From positions 1 to 28,782 of the forward strand of contig JAWQRN010000517.1 of assembly GCA_033557685.1 (NCBI GenBank): DNA of 28,782 bases, given 5' to 3'. Below are positions 1 through 11,015 of the stretch, piece by piece. Position numbers and translations under genes: made by a program. The notes beneath the pieces are model-generated. The model did not search any database. It saw nothing but the letters and a program-made list of their open reading frames with translations, and was not told the origin of the DNA. The stretch comes from Sperchopsis tessellata. Taxonomy: Eukaryota; Arthropoda; Insecta; Coleoptera; Hydrophilidae. Within the stretch, counting starts at the first letter, position 1, and each line of letters begins with the position of its first letter.

Positions 1-22
1 TATATATATATATAAATATATA
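1..22. repeat. (TA)n-rich stretch at window edge
   Basis: Alternating TA with one interruption, cut by the window start. It directly abuts the left end of the RTE-type LINE relic, so it may replace the lost 5' part of that element. Confidence 0.7.
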
Positions 23-1346
23 CCAGGAACGAGATTGACTACTTACTCAATAATAAAAATGACATCATACAAAACACACAGTTCTGAACAGTTTTGATAC
101 TGGAGGTGATCACCGTTTGGTTATATACAGAATATATTCAAATGGAAAATTACAAACATTGAAATTATCAGCTGTGTCAGAAAAAATAACTTGGGCCTTC
201 TAAAATCTAGTCAAGATGTATATAAACTAGAATTTAAAAACAAATTTGCTGCTCTGAAAGAATACAATGATATCGATAATGTGTTTCATATATTAACAGA
301 TACGGCCAGAGTCATAGGCGGAACTGCCAATGATTAAAAGCAATCGAAAATTTCCGAACGTACTAAGACCTTACAAAAGCAGCATAGAGAACTAAAAAGT
401 AAAGTTAAGACAAGAAAGCGGAATATAGAGTATGGCCTTTAAGAAAGGAATAAAGGAAGATGTTTAGAAGATACAACTATGAAGCCATACTCCGGGAGTT
501 AGAGTAGCATATGAGCTATAAACTGATGAAGCACAGGCGTATGATTGTGAACAAGCAAATAATAGCCCTCATATCTAAAATCGATGAGAGAGTTTATGAT
601 AGAGAGAAAATCCTTGGGGTTAATAAGTTTTACCAAGAACTATATTCCTCTTCCGAGGAAAACGTTCCACTAATATTACCCTCAGAAGTTGCACATGCTC
701 TCACCATGGAAAGACGAGATCACGGCTGACGTATTAAAAATTGCTAGAGATGGGATACCTACAGTTCTGGCAAAATAGTAAACCAGCATCTTGGAAATAC
801 GCAGCAATTATTTTAATTCACAAAAACAGAAATTAAGAAGACTTGGAATATTACCGTCTAACCAGTCTCACGACTGTGGCTTATAAGGTTTCTTATGAAA
901 ATAATTAAAAATCACCTTACAGACCAAGATTCTTAACAACCCAAAGAACAGGCATGCTTTCTTAAGGGCTATAGCACTATTGATCACATTCGCATGATGA
1001 TATAATATGATTTAACGAGTATAACATACCACTATGCAGTGCTAGACTAAGAGAAAAGATTTAACGCGATTAAAACATCTTTTGTTATTAAAATTTTGGT
1101 TCAAAATGGCATACATACAGCTGATTCAAAACATCTATAAAAAGGCGATAAATGTCAACACGAAACGGAAACGTTTGATATTCAAAAGCGTATTAGACAA
1201 TGAGACATCATATCGTCGAGGTTTTTCAGTGCAGCTCTAGAATAAATATTTCAGGAACTAAATTGGAAACAACAGTACGTAAAAGTGATTTACAGATGAT
1301 TTCGTGTTATATGTGCACACAATCGAGTAGATCCAAGGAAAAACTA

Positions 1347-2030
1347 AGTAATTAGGAGCAACTGGTTTCGGGGCGCACGCACTCCATCATCAGGCTCTAA
1401 AAAGATGAAAAGGGACTTAGCAAATGTAAACATAATTGTCCATGGCAACCACATGCTAACACAAAAGTGGAAATTAGACAAATGCGACAACACTCACCGA
1501 CGGTATACAGAGCTATCAGTCTTCAACACAGAAGATAACATCGACATCAAAAAAGTGGGGGGAGAAGATGTTTCATAGACTTTCATGCTAGGGTCAAAGG
1601 ACAGATACATTTCCAAATATTCAGCTATATTAAGCTTACGACCCTTATCGAACATATGTATATTGAGTGGGTTTCCGAGATCAGGATCGGGATCAGACTC
1701 ATGAGTAGCGAAGCTGGAAATGGTTTTCTCATTTTTTATACAGCTCATATTTCCTTTGTAGTGGACAGTAACAGATCTGCCAGACTTCCCAACGTGGTTG
1801 AATCCACATTTTCAAAAATAGGATGCAGGCTCCACAAGATGAGCTAGGGTACAACTGATATTTATTTCTTACCAGCAAATTACCGGGGGTACCCACACAT
1901 CTATACAAGATAATGAAATCGTTACTCTTCAAAAGAAGACCTAATTTCTTAGTGTAATTTGAATATATTATGGAAGACAGCAGTTTTTTTATATATTGTT
2001 AAGATTGTCCGCAAATAGCGAATTTACTTT
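1347..2030 (-). mobile_element. Penelope-like element fragment (GIY-YIG 3' part), nested in the RTE relic
   Basis: On the minus strand a frame at 1494-1748 contains DKGRKLNIAEYLEMYLS (about 1600-1650). This fits the C-terminal part of a PLE GIY-YIG endonuclease domain (pattern KGRKLNxLExLEI). It is followed, in minus-strand order, by an untranslated end carrying CTGATGATGG...CCCCGAAACC at 1364-1393, a terminus common to PLEs. The N-terminal Cys-rich and GIY segment before it is too decayed to read with confidence. The RTE reading is interrupted at about 1347 and resumes at about 2035, which bounds the insert. I found no clear target-site duplication. The boundaries are approximate. Confidence 0.6.
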
Positions 2031-2201
2031 TTAATGCCTTAAGATAAATCTTAGTAAAATGAAAAAATGCTCATTGAACTAGTTAAGCCAGCCATGTGTA
2101 CATCGAGAGCACACTAATCAAAACCGTAACATGGAGATATTTCTTTAAAGATAGCTCGAAGAATAAAGCTTGCGTGGCGTAGAACTGGAAGTCTAAGCAA
2201 C

Positions 2202-2339
2202 ATATTTAAGTCAGTATGAATGTTGATTCCGGGTGGAAAAAAAAGTGCACTTGTCAGAGCCTCTACACGGTTTCCACCCGGAAACAACATTCATACAGAT
2301 ACTAACCGTGGAAGTCTACTACATTTAATATTTAAGTCA
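2202..2339 (-). mobile_element. 114-bp PLE terminal fragment with 12-bp target-site duplication
   Basis: The insert 2214-2327 begins GTATGAATGTTGATTCCGGG. It then carries the inverted form of the same sequence (ending in the complement of GGAAACAACATTCATAC), so it folds as a hairpin. It is flanked by perfect direct repeats ATATTTAAGTCA at 2202-2213 and 2328-2339. The RTE frame around it joins smoothly if the insert and one repeat are removed, which shows a clean insertion into the older LINE. Related copies occur at 5959, 8142, 18683 and 28707. The copy next to the GIY-YIG ORF at 8142 identifies the family as the end of a PLE. Confidence 0.8.
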
Positions 2340-2800
2340 CATATTCCTTAGTGTTAGAAACAAGGAGCCTTTGATCATTGTATTTGACATGTGATGACGT
2401 ATGCTAGTGAGACGTGGGCGTTAAAAGACTCGCATATACAGAAGCTCCATACAACACGAAGTGTATTGAGAGATGCATGATGTGTTTGAGAATTAGTGAT
2501 AGAAGTAGCTGTTCATGGATAAGGAGTCAAACTAAGGGCATATTTTTTATAGGGACAGTGAAGATATAAAAGTTGAAATGAGTAATTATTCTTGGAAGGT
2601 GGGCAGATCATCAATGGTAAGAGGAATTAACCGCATGGGAGCCGAGAGATAGCGTAAAGCCATAACGGAGACCCAATGACAAGTGGGACAGAGAACTCAG
2701 AGGTTATCTGGTAGTCACGTGGATGAGAAGAACGCACAACCGCGGATGCTTTCATCCAGTTATGGATGAATAATGGCTGAATATGTTAATGTGTTTAAAT

Positions 2801-3232
2801 TACAGGTTCTTGTCAATTTTGTTCGGTGTTAAAAATAAAATTTTGTAATATAATTATAAAATCTAATACATTTTAATAACACTATAAGTTTGTAGGTTGT
2901 ACTTAAATATGTTTGGTTGTTATTTTATTTTTGTGTTTAGTATTATCTGTATCAAATCACACTAACTATCTTAAAAAAATGCTCTTCTGTGTATGCATTT
3001 TAGCAGGGTTATGTACGTGTGCAGAGAATTGGGTGACAATTTGGCATGAAATGTAAGATTTATGTGATTGTGTATGATTAGTTTTATGTGTTATTATTTT
3101 TAAAATTCTATGAATAGTGTTGTGTAGTATAATCTTTATTTATGGGTGTTTTTTAAATTTCCAAACATAAGTTTTGTGTATTTAGATAGAAGAAAATAAA
3201 TCTAATAATATATAATATAATAATAATAAATC

Positions 3233-3235
<3 letters not shown>
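2801..3235. other. AT-rich stretch without recognised features
   Basis: I see no coding potential, RNA gene or known repeat in this AT-rich stretch between the RTE relic and the TA microsatellite. It may include the decayed 3' untranslated part of the RTE element. Confidence 0.5.
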
Positions 3236-3277
<42 letters not shown>

Positions 3278-3284
3278 ATATATA
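3236..3284. repeat. (TA)n microsatellite
   Basis: About 35 bases of uninterrupted TA, followed by imperfect ATATAATATATAATATATAA. This is a simple dinucleotide repeat. Confidence 0.9.
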
Positions 3285-4260
3285 AAGGAGTACGACGGCG
3301 TTGAAATAAGTCAAAAACATTGTCAGGTTTCAGTCTGTGCTGTGGACGGTTAATAAAAAGGCACTTTTTTCTTGTCTAAATATTTCGAAATTTTATTGGT
3401 TTCTTCCTTAGTAGAATGACTCTCCATTTAACTATGGATCACTGCTAAGACATTGAACTAACTTTCAGACAGGTAATTGTCAAGGTTCAGTATGGAAGAG
3501 AATCTGTGAAATTTGTCACAAATTAATCGCTAAGGTTGATTTAATACTTCGTTGACTTTGAAAACTCTAAACTCGTAAATGAGGATACTCGATACTGTTA
3601 TAAATGATTAAAATACTTCCAAAAATTTACAATCTATATCAAAATTTATGAAATGTTGTGGTGCATCATGCTCCATAATTTGAAACATCGGTTAAATTGT
3701 TATTGATCGATAATTATGAATATCATCAAAGCCACCCCTTTTATAAATTGGAACCACTTTTACCAGTTTTAGGCAATGTGGAAAAACGCTTTAAATACAA
3801 CAGGCATTCACTAATTAGTAGATGGTAGGATCCATGCATACAGATACAAATAGGCAGTAATAAGTTAATTACAAACAAAGATCCACTCATATATTACATT
3901 TCCTCATCCGCACGTGCCAATCTTCACTAGCAAGAAAAATTATGAGTAAAATCTAATTGTATACTCGCATAATAGATTGTTTAACCTTTAGTGCAACACA
4001 TTTTGCAATAGACCAATTTAGTGTTTGTTCTTCTGTCATTAAATTTTGAAATTTATGTTTTTAAAAACAATATACAAGGTTTTTCTTAATATTTTCAAAA
4101 TGGTGTAACTATTCATGCGTTACACAAATATCAAAATTTAAATTAATTAAAAATTAAACATAATTAACTGTATAGATAAGGATCATCATAATTTAATAAC
4201 AAACAGAACGCATTTTTTGTTTATTCAGGAGATTTCGCCATATTGCAAAATTATTAATAT
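3285..4260. other. No recognised feature
   Basis: AT-rich sequence with stops in all frames. I see no gene, RNA or repeat I can name. Confidence 0.5.
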
Positions 4261-4580
4261 GTAAACGATGCAATATCTTGCCTATTGATAACCATCGCAC
4301 CTCAGCGTGGATAATAAAGTCAGACTATTCTTCAAAAAAAAACATTTGTAAATATTCCTTGATTTGACTGTGATACACGTAATACATTATTTTTTTGTCT
4401 GATCGAACTTTTAAGAAACCGAAAACGATACAATACCCTGCCTTTGAATGACCAACACACCTCAGCATGGATAATAAGGTCGCTGAATTATTCATCAAGC
4501 ATTTGATAATATTCTTTGAACGAATTTTATTCACGCACTTAACCATGTGTAATGTTTTTCCACACAGGTATTCTTGATGT
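4261..4580. repeat. Tandem duplication, two diverged ~160-bp units
   Basis: Unit 1 (4261-4420) and unit 2 (4421-4580) share an ordered series of matching blocks: AAACGAT(G/A)CAATA, a CCTGCC-like block, CACCTCAGC(G/A)TGGATAATAA(A/G)GTC, and a CATTTG...AATATTC(C/T)TTGA block. The units have diverged by substitutions and small indels. The open frame on the minus strand here (4325-4603) runs through both units and shows no protein similarity I recognise, so I do not call it a gene. Confidence 0.7.
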
Positions 4581-5958
4581 ATAATGCAATTATATTTTAT
4601 CATGATCCGATTTAAAATGTTTTAAAATAAATTAGTACACCCGTTATTTCTATCCACCATCAGTACAAATACTATTCTACTGATTGTTAGTGATGGCTCC
4701 CTGTTAGGTCATTTGGCGATGGCCTCCCATATAAAAAAATTTATTTTTAACTTTAAAAGTATCATGCTAGTTCAATTATGTAAATATCAGTGCGTTTATA
4801 TTTAAACGCTTCCAGGTTAAACGAACGGGCGATGGTCAATTTAAAGAAATGTCCTCACTATTCAAACGCACCGAATAGTATCGAAATTAGATGATTATTA
4901 TATAAACGAGTGGAACAGTGATGGATATACATGATAATGTACAGAAACTAGTAAAGAATAGCAAACACAAAATCTGCCATTTTGAGGCAATAACCTAGAC
5001 TCACTAGATGACGCAAAACAGTTCTGTGCAGCTTTACAGTGACATCTCAACTGAATGTTTTGCACGTAATGCGTAACTTTCTTTTCCGTTTAAATTGTTT
5101 AATTTTGTTTGTTCGGTGAATTTGTGCTTTGTGTTTATGTAAATCAAATATTTGTTATTTATGTGTAAAGTTTAAATTAAAAAATGTGAGTCCAATGTAT
5201 TTTAAAAAAAATATATTTTGAAGAACGTTTAAAACTCAAGCAATCTAAATTAAACAAGCAAACTTCCATGGATGCGAATGTGGAGGTTTATTTGTCGATG
5301 ACTCTTTATCGTACAAAACCAATGTGGTAGAATTAAAATATTTATAACCTACAATCCATTATGTGTCATAAAATCATAAAAACAGTCCAATTAATTTTGT
5401 TACACTTTGTTGGGTTAATATTATATTACAGTTAGACAGTGCTCATCGTTTGACGAAAATTGTAAGACTAGTCTCACTTTCGGCAATCGAAAAAGGCTAT
5501 TACTTTCTTTTACAGAGTGTAGTTTGAATGAAATCGATCAATCAGACGTTTTACTTCTGTGGCACCAATTTTAGCTCTTCCGTCTAGATTAAAAAAAAAA
5601 TTTCTCAGAGTGAAACAGAATACACAACGAAAAATGTACAAAAATCAGTTAAAAAATAGTTATGATATAAACTTTTTACTATATACATTTTTACAAATAA
5701 TTGTTTAAGTAGCACATTAAAGAACATTAGGGATACAATATATATATATATTGGTGTATACTATTTAGGTTATTATTGTTTTACTATTGAAAATGCAATT
5801 TCATTAGATGGCTCTGTTCTTATAGATATGTTTTCTTCTTTATCAGTGTTTTATTGTTTATTGAGAGATAGCAGATTCTTCAAAATTTTCTGTATATTTC
5901 ATAAGGTCCTTAAATATCATACTCTTTAATATTTTTGCTATAATATACAAACAAGACA
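4581..5958. other. No recognised feature
   Basis: AT-rich intergenic sequence with no frame of interest, apart from a short (TA)n near 5740. I see no RNA gene or repeat that I can name. Confidence 0.5.
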
Positions 5959-6107
5959 TGTGTAGAGGCTCTGATAAGTGCCGACGTTTCGCCCACTGTT
6001 GCAAGGGACATTTTCAAGGCGAGTGATGTTATTTCAATGAATGAATTCACTACACGGAATTGTGTGAATTCACTCAGATAATAACCATGGAAGTCTATTA
6101 CATTTAA
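5959..6107 (-). mobile_element. PLE-B terminal repeat copy
   Basis: TGTGTAGAGGCTCTGATAAG is followed by GCCGACGTTTCGCCCACTG, a GGGACATTTTCAAGGCGAG block and finally CCATGGAAGTCTATTACATTT. The same ordered blocks occur at 8142, 18683 and 28707. The outer part of the left arm (CTATATGAATGTTGTTTCCG) is absent, so this copy is truncated or rearranged. Strand is given as PLE-sense by comparison with the copy beside the GIY-YIG ORF. Confidence 0.75.
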
Positions 6108-7565
6108 AACATACCGCCTCTACAGTATCCGTGTAATAAAAATAAATTCTTCCTCCCATATCTCATGAAGTTATAGATGTGCATCACTGCCAGCTTTACG
6201 TTTAATGTTTTTTTTTATTAACTTATATTTAACCATTTTATAATTGAGTCAAAACTAGAAGAGCATAGATGTAATATATGCAAGCATCCATATACTAACC
6301 TAGTAAACCTTCAGTATTTTCAAATAATGTTTGTATCAAATATCCACTTAGCCCTCTTCCATGCTAATCTAGTTTTGAATGTTTGGTTTTGTTAAAGATA
6401 CTCACGAAACTTGCACAGTAATTGTCACGTTCGTTTTTTACAAGTTTTTATATATTTTTGGAATGTAGTCTCATCGACCTGTGTATTTTGTTTATAATTA
6501 ATAAAACTATATATTTTCTGAATTTTGTAATAGATATTTAACATATCTTTATAAGCCATTACAAAATTTGACGAGTAAAGTGGATTTATTAGAATGGAAT
6601 CCTGTAAAAATCACAATACATTTCTAAGAATCTTACAGATCAACTTGAAATATTGACCAAATGTGGTAGCCTAATTTCGATCTATTACAAAGTTTTAGAT
6701 TAAAACTAATACAAGTTTCTTAAAGAGTGGATGCTAGTTTCATTTATTCTTAGATGTTTAGTGATTGCTTCAAGTCAAGAGATTGTAATAAAATATTTTA
6801 CATAAATTAGCTCTCAAATCTAAAATATATCACCGAGCTATTTTCTATGTCAATAAGTTATTTAAAATAAATGTTTAATTGTACAGTTATACTAGCTAAG
6901 TATACGTTAATTGAAAGAACGCACGTAAAATTATTGAAATAGAGAAAATTAACTGATTGTTCGAAATTCTGTTATTTTGTTCCCACAGTATTTTCATTGC
7001 TTAACAGTTACGGTGATTATACCTTTTAGCAATTTGATGTCTACAAAGGAAGAGGAAGTTATTTTAATTATCATTCAAATCAACCTAAAGAATCATTTAG
7101 TTTGACCTAATTCTAATTATTGTCAGTGTTTTTCTGTTTCAAAGAATAATCAATACTCATTAATAACATACTATAAAATTTGTAAATATAGTTTTTATCA
7201 GCAAATTTCAAATCAATTGTTCATTGGTATATCACTTCCTATACCATGTTATGCTGTAATAATTAGTATGTGGTAGGAAACCGAACAATATTAGCTACTA
7301 TTTATATTATTATGTTCATCTCGAAGTATAACATATAGCATACGATTTGAGGGAGCATAAGTTGAATAAAGACAATCGTAAATTTCGTATAAGAGGATCA
7401 TATTTCACATATTTAAATGAGAAATATTTGACGAATAAACTAAAATCTTCTCCACCGCTGTGGCTGGTGTAAATAGCGAATCTTCGCAAGTTGTAATTCA
7501 GTACATAGATTTCCACGGCCACGAATAATGGCTACATGGCAGTCTACAATTAGCACTTTTAAGAG
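6108..7565. other. No recognised feature
   Basis: AT-rich sequence with frequent stops. The short minus-strand frame at 7316-7522 resembles nothing I know. I cannot support a gene here. Confidence 0.5.
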
Positions 7566-7608
7566 CTACATGTCTTGATAATGTAACGGTGGACGAAACG
7601 TCAGCAAA
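7566..7608 (+). repeat. PLE-terminus-like motif of another family
   Basis: CTTGATAATGTAACGGTGGA followed by CGAAACGTCAGC has the same block order as the PLE-sense strand of the PLE-B termini (CTTGAAAATG ... GTGGACGAAACGTCGGC), but its flanks are different. It probably marks the decayed end of a second PLE family on the + strand. Nothing readable as PLE protein lies upstream. Confidence 0.5.
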
Positions 7609-8141
7609 AAGAAAACCTGAAGATATTCTGTTTACAAATCCCTACAATATATGGCGGAACTATCTACATTTTATACATTACATATCAGACAATCATTTAT
7701 AATAAGTTTTGAGGTCACAGTGCTTTAAATAAAAGTCCACATGCATATTAATTTAAATCAGTATTCCTTTTTCATTTGAAGTACGTATATATAAAAGTTT
7801 TGCACTCAACTCAATATCGTTCGTGTTCATAGAAACTTCGATATAGGACCATGTGGAAATTATGTATATTTAAAATTTAATAAGTTCTTCTTCGTTCTAA
7901 TTGCCTTCTTCGACCATCTTACCTAATGGTTTGATCCATGTCTCAGCCAGTTTGTGGTGTAACACACTTTAAAGAAGTACGTATCTACTTATATATCTTA
8001 CGAAGTAAAATGTGGGTAATAACATTTATAATAGACATGGAAATGGAATAAGCCTGAAAATCACATACAATATTAGAACGATTCAATCTGTAGTAGTGAT
8101 TATAAAATTAATATGAAGGTCTCCGAGATAGAACCGTGTGA
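7609..8141. other. No recognised feature
   Basis: AT-rich sequence. I see no gene, RNA or repeat. Confidence 0.5.
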
Positions 8142-8860
8142 AAAATGTAATAGACTTACACGGTTATTATCTATATGAATGTTGTTTCCGGATGGAAATG
8201 GTGTAAAGACTCTAATAAGTGCACTGACATTTTCAAGACGAGTAATGTTCAAAGAATGAAGTCAATGCACTGATCAAAACTCAACCGGATCATGCTTATA
8301 TATGAAGACTGGAGTGGAGGATTTGCACTAGGGTGAAGCTATTCCATTCTGACAGCTGTTATCGATGCACGAGAAACTCATCATCCCTATTAATATTGAT
8401 GAGGCGATTATAAACTTCAATGGCTTTTCCGAATTTTGTGGGAAAATAAGAAGGCTTGCGAGCCAAGACCTTAGTATCTTAGAACATAATGGTATGACCT
8501 GTTTCATGACTATGTTCAGCCACGGCTGATCGATTAATATGACCAAGACGAGTACAGCGTTGATGATCCTTTAAACGAGTACAGCGGTCATGCTTATTTA
8601 AACGAGTAGCAATAGTTCGCTCAGTTTCTCCGATATAGACCTTACCATATGTTTCCAACGGGATCACATCTTTTGAAGTAGGGAAAACTTGCAAATATTT
8701 TGTATTGGGGTGAATAACGTTTTGATATCAAATTTTCTTAGTATGAGGGCAATTTTGTTCTTCGAATCCTTGCCAAATTGTACCTCATGTATATTTTTGA
8801 CAGCAATAAGTGGATTTTCGAAACATCTTATAGACCGTTTTTTCTAGAATGTTTGTTATT
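8142..8860 (-). pseudogene. Penelope-like element, 3' part: RT-endonuclease linker, GIY-YIG domain and terminal repeat
   Basis: Reading the minus strand from about 8860, the linker gives KIALILRKFDIKTLFTP, the pattern that follows the RT in PLEs. Then come KDVIPLE and YGKVYIGETERTIATRLNKH (8479-8694), the core of a GIY-YIG endonuclease: the YG...YIG signature, the conserved arginines and the SAVAEHSHETGH block with its histidines are visible. A stop follows at HTIMF, after which TKVLARKPSYFPTKFGKAIE continues the domain in the same or a shifted frame. So the copy is broken. Within the family the enzyme nicks DNA to prime reverse transcription. The final segment 8142-8262 is the terminal repeat found elsewhere in the window. 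The RT itself is missing (5' truncation), and a LINE is inserted about 100 bases further upstream in PLE orientation. Confidence 0.85.
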
Positions 8861-8954
8861 TGAGCAAAAAATATTTATGTTCTCTAGGTTTTAGCTCGGT
8901 GTTTGTCAACCATCGATCCGTGACGGAAAAAAAAATAAGTAAAATACATATTAT

Positions 8955-8967
8955 ATTGTATATACAT
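8955..8967. repeat. Left 13-bp target-site duplication of the LINE
   Basis: ATTGTATATACAT, identical to 14750-14762. The two copies bracket the LINE. Confidence 0.88.
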
Positions 8968-9590
8968 CCCCGTGTGGTGGGATGCGAATACTCCCACCGC
9001 GTGGTCTCTGCGTCTTGTAAAAGCCGACTATCTGGAGGCCTGTTTTGGTTTTTATCTCCACGACGAGGGCAAGGACGATATGATTTGTCAATGGAAGGGT
9101 TGGGACTAAGACGGATGAGAGTGCGAGTATGTTTCTTCCTTCTTCTTTAAATTTCTTCTAAATATTCTTGTAGGACATGCAAAGCCGGGTTAAAATCTCC
9201 CACTAAAAGATTAGCTTACTTCTAGAATTTTTCTCTCTATTCAGACTCTCTACCTCTCTTCTGTTGAGGTTAAACGTCCTCCGGCGTGTTGGCCGTGCGC
9301 TGCGACCCGAGAAGTGGAGAGGAGGCTCCGCGGGATGTCATCAGGCCCTGCTCCGCTGCCGTGCCTCTTTCTTCACGTGGACGGGAGGTCGTGGGCTGGC
9401 CATCCACGATCAATCGGCTACTCTACATGGTGCAATGTCGAGTTACTACTGCTCGATACTTAAGATGTGACGAGGGTTTGGCTAGGCGTTTGGCCTAGAT
9501 TAAGTACTAATGTAGCCCTGACGTAACGTCCCAATTTTGAGGCTCCGTGGTGGGTAAGGAGCATTTGATAATGAATTCAAACTAATTATT
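8968..9590 (+). promoter_or_regulatory. LINE 5' untranslated leader with terminal hairpin
   Basis: The first bases are CCCCGTGTGGTGGG. The segment 8971-9003 folds into a hairpin whose perfect core is GGTGGGA (8976-8982) against TCCCACC (8992-8998), extended outward by G-C and wobble pairs. The leader is GC-rich from about 9270 to 9400. A five-codon upstream ORF (ATG at 9571, stop at 9583-9585) sits just before the ORF1 start. Elements of this group carry internal Pol II promoters in such leaders; a promoter here is inference. Confidence 0.55.
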
Positions 9591-11004
9591 ATGGATTTTT
9601 CACCCTTACAGCCCACTATTGTTCAACTAGACCCCCTTTTAGGGAATAGTTTTCCCCTCCTTGATACGAAGCGTGGCCGGTCTGGTAACGCTGTCGTACT
9701 AAACCCGACCAATGGGCTACTGGACAACTTGACGTCTTTCGACAAATATATTACTGTAATAAGGAATGAAGACTCCTTTAACAAGATATCCCCTTTTACG
9801 ATCAGCAAAGGAATATGCGGACCAGTGCAAAAAAAAATAAAAAGCTTGGAGATGGTTCTTTCCTGGTACTTTAAGCAAAGTAACCAAATAATGAAATGTA
9901 AATCCATATTTGATATGAAAATCTCTGCTCTTCCTCACTCTACTCTGACCACCACAAGAGGCGTAATTTTCTGTCATGATCTTTTTGATTTATCGATTCA
10001 GGAGATTGTTAGCAAATTGTCAAACCAGGGTGTAATAGCAGCCAGGCGATTCACACGTAAAGAGGGTGAAAAGTTAATTTCCACACCATCTATTGTTCTT
10101 ACTTTCAAAGCCTTTCAGTTGCCTGAGAAAATGTCCATACCAGCAATGTATAATATCAAAGTCCGACCTTATATTCCTAATCCCTTGCGATGCTTTAAAT
10201 GTACCCGTTTCGGTCATATCTCAGACAAGTGCATGAACGAATCTGTTTGTAGAGATTGTGGAAAAGCAAATCACCATGATGACAGTTATACACCCCCTCC
10301 AGTTTGTCCAAACTGCCAGAGAAACTATTCCCCAATGGATAAGCTTTGTGAAGCATACTTGTTGGAGAAACAAATCCAGAAAATAAAAATAACAGAACGT
10401 CTCTCCTATCTTGAGGCAAAGCGTAAATGTATGGAACAAAACCCTACTTTTCCAGCACAATCCACTTATGCAAAAGTAGCTGCAACAGCTAAAGTATCAA
10501 TTGCTACGCAATGTATTTTTCCTACGGACACCGTCCGTACTCTCCCTACCCCTACCACTTCCTTCAAAGCTCCCCTTCCTTTCACCCCCCTCGTAGTAAA
10601 TCTTCCTATTCTTCATTCATGACCCTCCCTACACCCATAATTTCCACACAACCCAAACCAAAAAAGAACCCTACTAATACTCCCAAAAATCAACACTGCC
10701 AAAGCCAGCATCACTGGCAAGCAATAATAGCAGCGATTGCTCCAAAAAGAAGAAGACAAAGATACATCTTTCTGACAGACAGTCACTCTCGTTTTCATCT
10801 GAGGACATTTCACCACCTCCACATCAATCAAGGAGATCGATATCAAAATATGAACAAAATCCAATTACTAAATTCACCTCAATTTCTGTACCAACCTCAA
10901 CAAAAAATCTAAATCCCAAGCCTCCCCGCTTGCTCTCAGCTACACCCAAGACATATACAGAAATGTTTCAAGAAGACATGGGCACTCCTAAGAGATGGGA
11001 ATGA
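9591..11004 (+). pseudogene. LINE ORF1, gag-like nucleic-acid-binding protein (frameshifted)
   Basis: Start ATG at 9591. The open part runs 343 residues to a stop at 10620-10622, and the family-like C-terminus continues in another frame to a TGA at 11002-11004 (EMFQEDMGTPKRWE). Thus at least one net frameshift occurred. Residues around 185-215 read YIPNPLRCFKC, then TRFGHISDKC: an intact CCHC knuckle (C201, C204, H209, C214). A second knuckle C220, C223, H228 has Tyr233 where Cys is expected. A third, C239, C242 and C253, has Tyr246 where His is expected. ORF1 proteins of this group coat the element RNA in the cytoplasm. The C-terminal half is Lys/Ser/Pro-rich. ORF2 begins 11 bases after the ORF1 stop. 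Confidence 0.88.
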
Positions 11005-11015
11005 CACCTAGTGCA

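Larger units (their letters stand above)
23..2800 (+). pseudogene. RTE-type LINE relic (endonuclease tail, RT, C-terminal region)
   Basis: This is a decayed non-LTR retrotransposon read in shifting frames with many stops. From 23 the sequence reads NEIDYLL, then a FDTGGDHRLV block (about 94-123) that matches the end of an APE-type endonuclease, where the GSDHR-type motif binds the catalytic site. A frame at 511-729 gives FYQELYSSS and the stretch leading to the RT palm. Further on come LTDQ and KGYSTIDHIRMM, then FTDDFVLYVH (about 1284) in place of the FADD catalytic box. After nested inserts the reading resumes at about 2035 with LKINLSK, RRIKLAW (about 2150) and, after a second insert, VMTYASETWALKD (2392). 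The C-terminal WEPRD...WDRELRG lies near 2640-2710. This order is that of the RTE clade as known in arthropods. It has no intact ORF and is a dead copy. The 5' part lies outside or is lost. Confidence 0.8.

Noticed and set aside
4325..4603. Minus-strand 92-codon frame
   Set aside because: It runs through two units of a tandem duplication and has no recognisable protein pattern.
8860..9498. Short frames in the LINE leader
   Set aside because: They lie in the 5' untranslated leader upstream of ORF1 and resemble no protein.
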